Source: Bacteroidota bacterium
GTDB taxonomy: Bacteria > Bacteroidota > Bacteroidia > Bacteroidales > ML635J-15
DNA: 64,000 nt
Direction of reading: 5' to 3'
Assembly (NCBI GenBank): GCA_029558535.1
Contig: JAKQEK010000452.1
Location: 62,001-126,000 of the forward strand
The notes beneath the pieces are model-generated. The model made no database searches. It was not told the origin of the DNA and saw nothing but the letters and a program-made list of their open reading frames with translations. Position numbers and translations under genes: made by a program. Of this stretch, positions 1-9,122 are shown piece by piece; within the stretch, counting starts at the first letter, position 1, and every line of letters begins with the position of its first letter.

Positions 1-490
1 TACAGGAATGATACTAACTGCTCGTGAACCAAAAATAATTCGTGATGAATGTATCAATTATGGTGTTTCTCAAATTGATGGAGGCACTAAACTTGAATTG
101 GGCAGTTATACAAAATCCGTAAACGAAGAACAAGACCTCAACAAAGGACAGTTCAGAATAAATGATAACAGAAGTCTGAACGAAATTATAGACGAATTAC
201 TTGACCATAATATGCTGCCATCATTCTGCACAGCATGCTACAGATTAGGAAGAACAGGTGAACATTTTATGGAGTTTTCTGTTCCCGGTTTTATAAAAAG
301 ATATTGCACTCCAAACGCTATAATGACTTTGGCGGAATATCTGATTGATTACGCACCTGAGATAACATCAAGCAAGGGTTGGAAAGTAATAGAAAATAAT
401 ATTAACGATTTGCAGGATGAAAAGTTGAAAGATAAAATTCGTGATAATATTAAAAGATTAAAATCCGGTGAGCGTGATTTGTATTTTTAA
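1..490 (+). CDS. hydG: HydG, [FeFe]-hydrogenase H-cluster radical SAM maturase (3' part)
   Basis: This is the C-terminal part of the tyrosine lyase that makes the CO and CN ligands of the H-cluster. The reading frame is already open at base 2, so the gene starts before the window and the ATG at base 8 is internal. The visible 160 or so residues carry the diagnostic C-terminal auxiliary-cluster motif C-x2-C-x22-C (CTACYRLGRTGEHF, then a Cys before TPNA). The radical SAM CX3CX2C motif would lie upstream, outside the window. The gene is followed at 22 bases by hydF and then hydE, so all three maturases are together. The family assignment is firm from the motif plus context; only the N-terminus is unseen. 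Confidence 0.95.
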   Translation, partial: TGMILTAREPKIIRDECINYGVSQIDGGTKLELGSYTKSVNEEQDLNKGQFRINDNRSLNEIIDELLDHNMLPSFCTACYRLGRTGEHFMEFSVPGFIKRYCTPNAIMTLAEYLIDYAPEITSSKGWKVIENNINDLQDEKLKDKIRDNIKRLKSGERDLYF

Positions 491-511
491 TACTATAATT
501 GTAATAAAAAA

Positions 512-1708
512 ATGAAATCGAAAGATATCAAACCACATATTGGAATATTTGGAAGGAGAAATACCGGAAAAAGTTCTCTTATTAATCTATTAACCGGTCA
601 GGACACTGCTATTGTTTCAGATTTTGCAGGGACGACAACTGATCCTGTAAAAAAATCTGTTGAGATTATATCAGTAGGTCCGGCAATTATTATTGATACG
701 GCAGGAATTGATGACACTGGAGACTTAGGAAAACTAAGAACCGGAAAAACTCTACAAGTTATCAATACTATTGATATGGCGATATTGGTTTTTTCGGAAA
801 ACAATTTCGGTTCTTTTGAAAATTCTTTGATAAGAGAATTTAACAAATTAGATATTCCATATATTCTTATCCATAATAAATCGGATATCGTAAAATTGGA
901 ATCTAGTCTTTCAAAAAAAATAGCCAAATCAACCAAACATATAGTCTTGGATTTCAGCACTATAAACCCCGGCAAGTTTGAAGACTTAACAGAATTGATT
1001 AGAAATACTATACCGGAAAACGCATATAATAAACCCGGATTATTTAAAGATTTGATAAACCCGAATGATATAGTTTTAATGGTAACGCCTATTGATTCTT
1101 CTGCACCGGAAGGTAGAATGATTTTGCCTCAGGTTATGGCTTGGCGTGATTTGCTTGATAATAACTGCATTTGCATGTCAGTAAAAGAAACAGAGCTTAA
1201 GGAATTTTTTAAATTAGGAATTACACCGAAATTAGTAATAACTGACAGTCAAGTTTTTGGATACGTTTCCGAAATTGTTCCGAAAGATATTAAACTCACA
1301 AGTTTCAGTATAATTTTCTCAAGACTGAAATCAAGTTTTGAAGATTGCTTAATGGGAACACAATTTATAGACACACTTAAAGATGGGGACAAAATTCTTA
1401 TTCTTGAATCCTGCACACATCACATAACTTGTGATGATATTGGAAGAATTAAAATTCCGTCATGGTTAAAAAAACATACGGGTAAAGATCTCAAATTTGA
1501 AACGATTTCAGGGCTATCAGAGATAAGTAGTGACGTGAAAACATACAAACTAGTAATCCAATGTGGTGGTTGCATGGTAACGCGTAAACAGATATTATCA
1601 AGATTAAAGCCATTTATTGACGCCGGCATTCCAGTCTCGAATTATGGAATGACCATAGCTTGGGTAAACGGCATTTTTGACAGAGTAACTGAAGTTTTCA
1701 AAAAGTAA
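512..1708 (+). CDS. hydF: HydF, GTPase scaffold for H-cluster assembly
   Basis: HydF is the scaffold that carries the 2Fe precursor and delivers it to apo-HydA. At 398 residues it has the usual length. The N-terminal GTPase domain shows a P-loop GRRNTGKSS (residues about 14-22), a switch region DFAGTTTDP, DTAG and HNKSD. The C-terminal cluster-binding domain has the HydF cysteine signature: CTHH near residue 300 and CGGC near residue 350. It sits between hydG (22 bases upstream) and hydE (3 bases downstream), so the three are almost certainly one transcript. The order G-F-E differs from the common E-G-F arrangement. Confidence 0.96.
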   Translation: MKSKDIKPHIGIFGRRNTGKSSLINLLTGQDTAIVSDFAGTTTDPVKKSVEIISVGPAIIIDTAGIDDTGDLGKLRTGKTLQVINTIDMAILVFSENNFGSFENSLIREFNKLDIPYILIHNKSDIVKLESSLSKKIAKSTKHIVLDFSTINPGKFEDLTELIRNTIPENAYNKPGLFKDLINPNDIVLMVTPIDSSAPEGRMILPQVMAWRDLLDNNCICMSVKETELKEFFKLGITPKLVITDSQVFGYVSEIVPKDIKLTSFSIIFSRLKSSFEDCLMGTQFIDTLKDGDKILILESCTHHITCDDIGRIKIPSWLKKHTGKDLKFETISGLSEISSDVKTYKLVIQCGGCMVTRKQILSRLKPFIDAGIPVSNYGMTIAWVNGIFDRVTEVFKK

Positions 1709-1711
1709 TTT

Positions 1712-2788
1712 ATGATTGAAGAAATTCTAAATAAAGAAAATCTTAATAAATCAGACATCATAAATCTGTTAAACTCCGATGGAGATGATTTGCAGTTACT
1801 TTTTGATTATTCGACTAAAATAAAAAACAAATATATAGGAAACAAGGTACATCTTAGAGGAATAATTGAATATTCAAACATTTGCTCAAAGAATTGCTAC
1901 TACTGTGGCATAAGAAAAGACAACGAAAACGTAAACAGATATATCTTAAGTGAAGAAGAAGTTATTGAAGCCTCAAAGTTTGCATATCACAACGGCTATG
2001 GCTCAATTGTTATCCAGACGGGAGAACTTCAAAGTGAAAACAACACAAAAAAAATAGAGAAACTATTAAAAGAAATCAAAAGTTTATCTGATAATAAACT
2101 CGGTATTACACTATCTTGTGGCGAACAAACTGAAGAAGTTTATAAACGTTGGTTTGACGCCGGGGCACACAGATATTTGCTTAGAATAGAATCTTCGGAC
2201 AAAGAGCTTTATGAAAAACTACATCCCAATAATAAACTCCATTCATGGCAAACTAGAGTTAATTGTCTATATGCACTCAAAAATATAGGATATCAGGTTG
2301 GCACAGGAGTTATGATTGGTTTACCTTTCCAAACTAATGAACATCTTGCCGATGATATTTTGTTTATGAAAAATCTGGATATTGACATGTGTGGAATGGG
2401 ACCCTACATCGAACATGAAGACACTCCTCTTTTTCAGTATAAAAACAACTTATTAAGTTTAAATGAGAGACTTGAATTAAGTCTAAAAATGCTGTCGGTA
2501 TTAAGGATTGTAATGAAAAACATAAATATTGCAGCAACTACCGCATTACAGGCAATTTCGACAAAGGGTCGTGAAGATGCCATAAGAATAGCAGCAAATG
2601 TAGTAATGCCAAACATTACGCCTGTTTTATACAGGGAAAATTACAAGCTTTACGAGAATAAACCCGGAATAAACGAAGATTGTGAAGATTCAATCAAGTC
2701 AATTACTCGATTGGTGCAAAATGCAGAATGTGAAATCAGTTTTTCGGAATGGGGAGATTCGAAAAGATTTAAAAATAGGGAAAAATAG
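1712..2788 (+). CDS. hydE: HydE, [FeFe]-hydrogenase H-cluster radical SAM maturase
   Basis: HydE is a radical SAM enzyme acting in the synthesis of the dithiolate-bridged 2Fe subcluster. The protein (358 residues) carries the CX3CX2C cluster motif as SNICSKNCYYCGIRK near residues 56-70, followed by a TIM-barrel of normal HydE/BioB-type length. The start ATG lies 3 bases after the hydF stop, indicating translational coupling. It ends only 5 bases before the convergent stop of the NarL-type regulator gene; no obvious terminator hairpin separates them, so antisense read-through between the two operons is possible. The assignment rests on motif, length and the hydG-hydF neighbourhood. Confidence 0.95.
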   Translation: MIEEILNKENLNKSDIINLLNSDGDDLQLLFDYSTKIKNKYIGNKVHLRGIIEYSNICSKNCYYCGIRKDNENVNRYILSEEEVIEASKFAYHNGYGSIVIQTGELQSENNTKKIEKLLKEIKSLSDNKLGITLSCGEQTEEVYKRWFDAGAHRYLLRIESSDKELYEKLHPNNKLHSWQTRVNCLYALKNIGYQVGTGVMIGLPFQTNEHLADDILFMKNLDIDMCGMGPYIEHEDTPLFQYKNNLLSLNERLELSLKMLSVLRIVMKNINIAATTALQAISTKGREDAIRIAANVVMPNITPVLYRENYKLYENKPGINEDCEDSIKSITRLVQNAECEISFSEWGDSKRFKNREK

Positions 2789-2793
2789 TAAAT

Positions 2794-3441
2794 CTAAATC
2801 ACCACCAACTTGTTTTTAATTGCATAAGCCATCAGGCTTAATGAATTTTTGCAATTAGTTTTAATCATCAGATTTGTTTTATGTCCCAGAACTGTGCGTT
2901 CGCTTATAAATAGTTCTTCGGCTATTTCTTTGTTGCTAAGACCTTCACATAATAGCTGTAAAATCTCTTTTTCTCTGCGTGTAAGGTCAATTATATTTTT
3001 ATCAGATTTTTTTTCTTTGGTTAGTTGTTTGGAAAAAAATTCAAAAAGTTCTTCCGAATAATAGTTTCCACCGTTAACAACTGTTAGTATTGCTTTATCA
3101 AGAGTATCTTTGTTAATATTTTTGATTAAGAACCCTTTTACACCAACGTCCATCATACTTTTAATATATTCATCGTCATTAAACATCGTCAATGTGATAA
3201 TATTCAAATCGGGAAATTTTTCGAGAGCCAATTTTGCAGCTTCTATCCCATTCATAACAGGCATTTCCAAATCTAACAGTACTATATCTGGTTTATCCTT
3301 ATTAAGAATGTCTAAAAATTCCTGTCCATTTTGTGCTTCACCAATCAAACTAATATAACTTAGCTTTCCCAAGACCATTTTAAGTCCGTTTCTAAATATT
3401 TCGTGATCATCAACGATTATAATCTTAATCTTATCTTTCAT
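2794..3441 (-). CDS. NarL/FixJ-family response regulator
   Basis: This is a 215-residue DNA-binding response regulator. The receiver domain (residues about 5-120) has the acidic pocket VDDHE, the phosphoacceptor in LLDLEMP and the conserved Lys in GFLIKN. A LuxR-type helix-turn-helix follows (LTRREKEILQLLCEGLSN, then KEIAEELFISERTV). It lies 83 bases downstream of the NarX-type histidine kinase gene on the same strand, and that kinase class normally signals to NarL regulators, so they are probably a pair. A possible -7 element CAAATATA (reverse complement of the Bacteroidota TAnnTTTG) lies at 3468-3475, so it may also have its own promoter. The target genes are unknown; the nearby hydrogenase operons are the obvious candidates. 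Confidence 0.92.
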   Translation of the reverse strand: MKDKIKIIIVDDHEIFRNGLKMVLGKLSYISLIGEAQNGQEFLDILNKDKPDIVLLDLEMPVMNGIEAAKLALEKFPDLNIITLTMFNDDEYIKSMMDVGVKGFLIKNINKDTLDKAILTVVNGGNYYSEELFEFFSKQLTKEKKSDKNIIDLTRREKEILQLLCEGLSNKEIAEELFISERTVLGHKTNLMIKTNCKNSLSLMAYAIKNKLVVI

Positions 3442-3524
3442 TGTAATATTACTTTCAAATATTGAAACAAATATACATTAAATATTTCAAAAATTAGTAT
3501 TCACAGCGTTTAGCAAATATAACA

Positions 3525-5612
3525 TTAGATCGAAACTTCAATTTTTATAGTAAAACCGTTATTTGGAATTGAATTAAAGCTGTATTTTCCGTTTATTGAC
3601 TTTACCCTGCTTATGATATTTTTCAAACCCATACCCACATTTTTTGACGTTAATATCTCTTCAACATTAAAGCCAATGCCGTCATCTTTAAAGTACAAAT
3701 CAAGCTTATCGTCATTTTTAACCAGCAAAATATAAATATTTTTTGCTTTGGCATGTTTGATAGTATTATTAATCAATTCGCTAATAACTCTAAAAAATAT
3801 CAACTCTAGATTCTGATCCAATCTTTCGTCAAGATTCTCAGTTTCAAATTTAATGTTAATTTTATTTGCTTTATTAACTTTATCGCAAAAGCTTTCAACA
3901 GCTTTGATAAGTCCATATTCATGAATAATGCTTGGCATCAGATTATTTGAAATATTTCTTGTTGCAACTACAGCCTCATCAATCAATTCGTTTGAATAAT
4001 TTACCATTTCCTCGCGTTCCTTTTGACCAGAGGACATTGACTTTAGCTCATTTACATACAGTTTAATAGTAGAAAGTAAAGGACCTAATCCGTCGTGCAT
4101 ATCTTTAGCAAATCTTTGGCGTTCACGCTCTTCAGCTTGTATAACAGCGCTCAATACTTGCCTTTCCTCCATCCTACGGCGGGAAATATTACGCACTACG
4201 CTAAGTATCTGTTTTTCATTATTATACATTATTAGTCGGCTAATAAACTCAACAGTTATTATGCGACCATCCTTAGTTAAATGTTCGGACTCAAAAGTAT
4301 GAGAACCCTTTTCGAAAATTATTTTACGATTTTTAGAGACTGTAGATTTATATTGTTGAGATTTAATATCCGACATTTTCATTTTAAGCATTTCCTCTTT
4401 GGTATATCCCAAAGTATTACAAGCAGCTTGATTTACTTCCACAATATCTTCGTTAATATTTGTGACAAAAATATCATCAACGGTACTATCGAAAAGCTGT
4501 TGGAATCTTTCTTCCGACTCTCGTAATGCTTGTCTCACAGTACTTAGATTTTGTTTGGATTTTTCTAAAGCAGTGAAAAACCTATAAATTTTTTCTGTTG
4601 TAAATATGTAAATAAAAAACAGTAAAAAACTTATAGTAATTATAGCTGTAATAACAGCACTTTTAATAGTGTCTTTACGAAGCACGGCACTCTCTTCCTG
4701 AAGAATAACCGATGCTGCAATATATATATTCAATTCTTCATAAAAAACAAAGGCCATCAATTTCTCTTTACCATCCAGCTTATATGTTACTACACCTTCA
4801 TTTTTATTTTTAATTTGTTGAAAAACAGTACTGTTCCCCCAATCCTCTCCTTCGCGGTTAGGATGAATAATCATTTTTCCATTATCATCAAAAACAAAAG
4901 GATATCCGGTCTTTCCAATTTTTAAATCAATCAAAATAGCTTTCAATTCGTCCAAATCCTTTTCTTTCTGTCCTACATAAACCATTCCTACAATACTATC
5001 CCCATAAAATACAGGCTCATAGGCAGTTATATACCAATCATCAACTACAAAAGCTCTACCCAAATAGGTTTCCCCCTTTTCAATAGTTTGTATAACCGGC
5101 GAATTATTTGGAATAAATGTACCTATTGCTCTAGAACCATCTTTTTTTAATACATTAGTTGACAACCTAACATATCCTACATTTGTTTTCTGAAAAATAG
5201 TAACAGTTCCACCAATCAGGTTTTGAATACTGTCCACAAAACTATTTTCATTATTTATCAAGTAACCATTAAGATACCATGCATTTAGTTTTGTCTCAAT
5301 GATTTCTCCTGTTTCCTGATTTTCAGCATTTATTTTAAAATTTGATTTGTCAATGTAAAAACTGCTCTCGTTAAATATTTTCAGAGCTAGTTTAAGACTT
5401 TTTTTAACATTTTCAATTTTCAGAGTCTGTTCTCTGTCAAACATTTTTGAAATTGTTCTTACTTCAACTTTCAAGCTGTTTTCTAGTTGCTTTTCAAAAG
5501 ACTTTATAGAACCTGAATATATCCAAACTGTTAGTATTATTACTACACAGCTAATAATAGCACTTATGGGCAAAAACAACTTAAGTTTTATGGGTAAAGG
5601 CCTTAATTTCAC
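3525..5612 (-). CDS. Membrane sensor histidine kinase: Cache, PAS, HisKA_3
   Basis: This 695-residue protein has a transmembrane segment at about residues 11-32 and a large extracytoplasmic Cache-type sensor domain to about residue 300 (Cache_3-Cache_2-like, with GRAFVVDDWYITAYEP and GMVYVGQKEKD). A second membrane segment lies near 310-335, then a PAS domain (QLFDSTVDDIFVTN) and a HisKA_3 phosphoacceptor helix (FAKDMHDGLGPLLSTIKL). The ATPase domain shows ELINNTIKHAK, DDGIGF and GMGLKNI. HisKA_3 kinases pair with NarL regulators, and one is encoded just downstream. Its sensor domain is clearly paralogous to that of the kinase at 7276-9051, so two arms with different output share one sensory fold. 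The ligand is unknown; Cache domains of this type often bind small organic acids. Confidence 0.93.
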   Translation of the reverse strand: MKLRPLPIKLKLFLPISAIISCVVIILTVWIYSGSIKSFEKQLENSLKVEVRTISKMFDREQTLKIENVKKSLKLALKIFNESSFYIDKSNFKINAENQETGEIIETKLNAWYLNGYLINNENSFVDSIQNLIGGTVTIFQKTNVGYVRLSTNVLKKDGSRAIGTFIPNNSPVIQTIEKGETYLGRAFVVDDWYITAYEPVFYGDSIVGMVYVGQKEKDLDELKAILIDLKIGKTGYPFVFDDNGKMIIHPNREGEDWGNSTVFQQIKNKNEGVVTYKLDGKEKLMAFVFYEELNIYIAASVILQEESAVLRKDTIKSAVITAIITISFLLFFIYIFTTEKIYRFFTALEKSKQNLSTVRQALRESEERFQQLFDSTVDDIFVTNINEDIVEVNQAACNTLGYTKEEMLKMKMSDIKSQQYKSTVSKNRKIIFEKGSHTFESEHLTKDGRIITVEFISRLIMYNNEKQILSVVRNISRRRMEERQVLSAVIQAEERERQRFAKDMHDGLGPLLSTIKLYVNELKSMSSGQKEREEMVNYSNELIDEAVVATRNISNNLMPSIIHEYGLIKAVESFCDKVNKANKINIKFETENLDERLDQNLELIFFRVISELINNTIKHAKAKNIYILLVKNDDKLDLYFKDDGIGFNVEEILTSKNVGMGLKNIISRVKSINGKYSFNSIPNNGFTIKIEVSI

Positions 5613-5681
5613 TTAATTCTTAATTAAATTTTGCAGTAAAATTAGGCAATTTTTATGATTAAAAAAAATATGAATACGCAT

Positions 5682-5723
5682 AAAAAAGACTCTGTCGGAA
5701 AAGGAGAATACACCAACAGAGTC
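5682..5723 (-). terminator. Rho-independent terminator of the receiver-kinase operon
   Basis: On the minus strand an 8-bp stem (GACTCTGT at 5688-5695 pairing with ACAGAGTC at 5716-5723) is followed by a run of T. It lies 18 bases past the stop of the gene at 5741-6862. It separates that operon from the downstream Cache-PAS kinase, which should therefore have its own promoter. Confidence 0.8.
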
Positions 5724-5740
5724 TTCAAGTCAAACTATTA

Positions 5741-6862
5741 CTAAACAACAGGAATTGAAACAATAAATTTACTTCCCTTATCGGGTTCACTTTGAATTTT
5801 TATTGTACCCTCATACAACTCAGCCATCTTTTTTGCAATTGACAAACCCAAGCCACTACCGGTAACATATTTGGTTTTATTGTTTTTAATTCTGACAAAA
5901 TCATTAAAGAGCAGTTTACATTCATCTTCAGTCATTCCAATACCGGTATCTTTAACCGAGATAGTTAATTCGTTCTGTTTAATCGCGACATTTATAAAAA
6001 CCTTGCCGTTTTCAACATTATATTTTACGGCATTTGAGACAAGATTATTCAAAATCATTTCAATCTCAGACTTATCGCAAAGGAATATTGTATTTTCTTC
6101 ACCATCCAGATAAATTTTAATATTTCTCTGTATTGCCAGTGGCTCAATTGAATCCACAACAGTTTTGGCTATTTCATAAATATCGTTTTTTCGTAAATCT
6201 CTGATTTTAGTTTTAGCTTCAATTCTGGTAAGATCAAGCAAATCCATTATTAAAGATCTCATTCCCTTAATTCTTTCCAACGAACGTCCTATCATTTCCA
6301 TGTAATCGTCCAGATTATCGCCAACCTGTTTATCTTGCATAATTCTCAGATAACCTTCAATAGCATTAATTGGAGATTTTAATTCATGAGATAAAACAGA
6401 CAAAAACTGAAATCTGATTTGCTTACCTTCTTCCTTCATTTGCTTTGTCATTCTTTTTAAAAACAGGTTTTTAGTAATATTATCAACAGCTGTTTTCAAT
6501 TCTGCCGGTGTAAATGGCTTTGGAACGAAATTGAAAGCTCCCTTATTTGTTGCTTTAATAGCAAGTTCTAACGAAGCATATGAAGTAATCATCATAACAG
6601 ATATGTCTATCTCGTTTTGATTAATATATTCCAGAACTTCAATACCATCAATTCCGGGTAGTTTATTATCAAGTAAAATTATATCAATTTTTGTAGAATT
6701 GATAATTTCAATTGCCTTTTCACCGGTTTCTGCTTCGATAATTTCGAATGTGAAATCCTCATCCATAAATGGATATCCGACAGAGAAATCTCTAAGTACT
6801 CTCGCTGCACCCGATCTTATGCCGGGTTCATCGTCAACGATTAAAAGATTTAATTTGCTCAT
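5741..6862 (-). CDS. Receiver-histidine kinase hybrid (soluble)
   Basis: A 373-residue protein with no membrane segment. The N-terminal receiver domain (residues about 4-130) has VDDEPG, the phosphoacceptor in ILLDNKLPG and Lys in FVPKPF. It is followed by a short helical linker and a HisKA domain (FLSVLSHELKSPINAIEGY) and a HATPase domain (NNLVSNAVKY, VKDTGIGM, GSGLGLSIAKK). The architecture means it is phosphorylated at the receiver and then modulates its own kinase, as in phosphorelay intermediates. Its ATG overlaps the stop of the lone receiver gene by 4 bases (ATGA), so the two are translationally coupled. It is followed by a strong terminator. No DNA-binding output domain is present in this gene or in the receiver next to it. 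Confidence 0.92.
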   Translation of the reverse strand: MSKLNLLIVDDEPGIRSGAARVLRDFSVGYPFMDEDFTFEIIEAETGEKAIEIINSTKIDIILLDNKLPGIDGIEVLEYINQNEIDISVMMITSYASLELAIKATNKGAFNFVPKPFTPAELKTAVDNITKNLFLKRMTKQMKEEGKQIRFQFLSVLSHELKSPINAIEGYLRIMQDKQVGDNLDDYMEMIGRSLERIKGMRSLIMDLLDLTRIEAKTKIRDLRKNDIYEIAKTVVDSIEPLAIQRNIKIYLDGEENTIFLCDKSEIEMILNNLVSNAVKYNVENGKVFINVAIKQNELTISVKDTGIGMTEDECKLLFNDFVRIKNNKTKYVTGSGLGLSIAKKMAELYEGTIKIQSEPDKGSKFIVSIPVV

Positions 6863-7257
6863 AATTTTAAAAGTTTATTTATTTCACGATGCAATTGGTC
6901 GGATCTTAATCCTTTTTCAAGATATAAATCTGCTTTTATCCAATTCTTATCTTTTTCATTTTCTAAGCCAAAAATCATCCCTGTATCTGCTGTTAAAGCG
7001 GTTGCTATTATTATTGGCATATCTGGTTTTATTTTCTTTATCTTATGGCATAAGATAAAACCGCTATCCTTATTCTCCATCATCAAATCAAATATTGCCA
7101 AATCAGGATTTATAACTTCCATAACTTTTTCGGCTTCTTTTTGGCCATAAGCACTGATGACATCAAATCCCATATTTTCAATCATTTTAGTCATCTGAAA
7201 AAGATAATCCGAATCATCATCTACAATAAAAACTGTTTTTTTCTTATTCGTTTCCAT
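6859..7257 (-). CDS. Single-domain response regulator
   Basis: This is a 132-residue stand-alone receiver with the acidic pair VDDD, the phosphoacceptor in AIFDLMM and an unusual C-terminal half (KADLYLEKGLRSDQL supplies the conserved Lys). There is no output domain. It lies between the Cache sensor kinase (18 bases upstream) and the receiver-kinase hybrid (4-base overlap downstream), so the three genes probably form one phosphorelay: membrane kinase to lone receiver and/or hybrid. The domain assignment is firm, the partner assignment is from gene order. Confidence 0.9.
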   Translation of the reverse strand: METNKKKTVFIVDDDSDYLFQMTKMIENMGFDVISAYGQKEAEKVMEVINPDLAIFDLMMENKDSGFILCHKIKKIKPDMPIIIATALTADTGMIFGLENEKDKNWIKADLYLEKGLRSDQLHREINKLLKL

Positions 7258-7275
7258 ATTTCTAATTATTAAATT

Positions 7276-9051
7276 TTAATTTATTCTTGGTAATTTGACC
7301 ATAAATGTTGTCCCCGTTTTTCCATTTTCGGGATTATTATTTGAATTTACTGCTATTTTTCCATTATGCATCTTTATAATGCCATACACAAGAGGCAATC
7401 CCAAACCTGTTCCTTTGCCAATTTCTTTAGTTGTGAAGAATGGAGTAAACAACTTTTCAATATTCTCTTCAGCAATCCCTATTCCCTCATCTTCAAAGTA
7501 TATTATTACAGAATTATTCTCCTCTTCAATACTAACAGACAAAGTTCCTCCTTCCGGCATAGCCTCAACAGCATTTTTTTCCAGATTTGTAAATGCCTGC
7601 ATCATTTGTTCAGCATCAATCATCATAATTTTGTTTTTTATCTTACAGTTTATATCTGTTTTAACATTTTTAGGAATTACAACAGAATTTAGCGTTTTCT
7701 GAATAAATTCATAAATATCTACTTCTTCAACCTTAATCTTGTTTTTTCTGGCAAAATTGAGCAGATTGCTAACTATATTCTTACATCTTATTGATTGGTC
7801 TGCTATTAGTTGTAAGTCCTGTCTTTTAGGATCATTTTCATCCAATTCATCAAGAACTATATTACTGTACATTGTAATTACACCCAGCGGGTTATTCAAT
7901 TCATGAGCAATTCCAGCAGAGATTTGACCCATATTTGCCAGTTTCTCAGAATGCTTTAATGCCAGTTCTGCATTGGCAAGTTTTTTATTAGATACCTGCA
8001 GAGCGTTAAAATACCGGTACAATTTTTCTGAAGTAAATCTATAGATAAAAATTAGTAAAAACAATATAGAGATCAAACCGACTATTGCTGCACCTTTAAT
8101 GGCATTATGAACAAATTCTACACTTTCTACATCATTTACAACAGAGGCTCCGATATATAGTTCAAATTTCTCAAAATACTTATATGCCATTGTTTTAGTC
8201 TTACCTTTTTGTTTGTATTCAATTACTCCTTCTTTGTTTTCTATTATCTTTTTCAGAACTTCCTCATCTTCAAATACAGTAGTGTTACTTTCGGGATGAA
8301 TCAGAAAATTTCCATGTTTATCAAAAACAAAAGGATAACCACTTTTACCTATTTTCAAAGTATTTATTATTCGGGTTAACTCCGACATATCTTTCTCTTT
8401 ATCACCGACATACAACATTCCCACAATTTCATTTCCAGTATAAAAAGGTTCGTAAGCCGTAGTGTACCATTCGTTTAATACCAAAGCACGTCCGTAATAT
8501 TTCTCTCCTTTCATAATTGCATTTACAACAGGCGATTCCATTGGAATATATGTCAAAACCGCTCTGGTACCATCAAATTTGCGTACATTTGTCGAAATTC
8601 TCACAAAGCCGCTATCTATTCGCTGAAAAACTGATATCGTACCTCCAAAAACACTTTCGAGACTGTCAACAAAATCATTATTACAATTTATAAGCTTATT
8701 ATTATGATACCACTTATTCAAAACCGCTTCATGTTTTACATTATTCTTTTGATTTTCAACTATTTGATGAATAGTATCTGAAGTAATAATTAAAGGCGTT
8801 TGAAAGAAATAGCTATGTGCAACTTTTAGATTATTTTGAACTTTTTCGAGTTTTAAGGCACTCTCTCTTTCGAACATTTTAGAGATTGTGTTTACTTCTA
8901 GTTCAAGATTATTTTGAATATGATTCTCAAAACTTGATATTGACTTATTGATAAACCAAATTGTAAGAAATACCACAACAATTATTATAATTATTGTAAC
9001 CGGAAGAAACAGTTTCAATTTTAAGGGTATTCTAAATTTTGGTTTCATCAT
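7276..9051 (-). CDS. Membrane sensor histidine kinase: Cache, HisKA
   Basis: The protein has a transmembrane segment near its N-terminus, a Cache sensor domain (GRALVLNEWYTTAYEP, GMLYVGDKEKD), a second membrane segment, then HisKA (MGQISAGIAHELNNPLG) and HATPase (NLEKNAVEAMP, FEDEGIGI, GTGLGLPLVYGII). The open frame extends to an ATG at 9093, but the stretch from 9069 to 9093 is the arm of a terminator hairpin. The ATG ATG at 9051/9048, giving MMKPKFRIPLKLK, starts at the same point as the paralogous kinase at 3525-5612, so I choose 9051. The sensor domain is homologous to that paralogue throughout, but the output is the NtrB-like HisKA type with no PAS. It is directly downstream of hydA. Confidence 0.92.
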   Translation of the reverse strand: MMKPKFRIPLKLKLFLPVTIIIIIVVVFLTIWFINKSISSFENHIQNNLELEVNTISKMFERESALKLEKVQNNLKVAHSYFFQTPLIITSDTIHQIVENQKNNVKHEAVLNKWYHNNKLINCNNDFVDSLESVFGGTISVFQRIDSGFVRISTNVRKFDGTRAVLTYIPMESPVVNAIMKGEKYYGRALVLNEWYTTAYEPFYTGNEIVGMLYVGDKEKDMSELTRIINTLKIGKSGYPFVFDKHGNFLIHPESNTTVFEDEEVLKKIIENKEGVIEYKQKGKTKTMAYKYFEKFELYIGASVVNDVESVEFVHNAIKGAAIVGLISILFLLIFIYRFTSEKLYRYFNALQVSNKKLANAELALKHSEKLANMGQISAGIAHELNNPLGVITMYSNIVLDELDENDPKRQDLQLIADQSIRCKNIVSNLLNFARKNKIKVEEVDIYEFIQKTLNSVVIPKNVKTDINCKIKNKIMMIDAEQMMQAFTNLEKNAVEAMPEGGTLSVSIEEENNSVIIYFEDEGIGIAEENIEKLFTPFFTTKEIGKGTGLGLPLVYGIIKMHNGKIAVNSNNNPENGKTGTTFMVKLPRIN

Positions 9052-9068
9052 TTTTATTTTTAAGTTAA

Positions 9069-9115
9069 AAATGCCTGACTTAAACACTGACACGATTCGC
9101 TCTCGTCAGGCATTT
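9069..9115 (-). terminator. Terminator of the hydCBA operon
   Basis: A perfect 11-bp inverted repeat (AAATGCCTGAC at 9069-9079 and GTCAGGCATTT at 9105-9115) lies 8 bases past the hydA stop on the minus strand and runs into TTTTTAACTT. It separates the hydrogenase genes from the sensor kinase, though partial read-through could couple them. Confidence 0.8.
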
Positions 9116-9122
9116 AATTTAC

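Noticed and set aside
9052-9093. Upstream ATG for the Cache kinase
   Set aside because: It lies in the arm of the hydA terminator hairpin, while MMKPKF at 9051 aligns with the paralogous kinase start.
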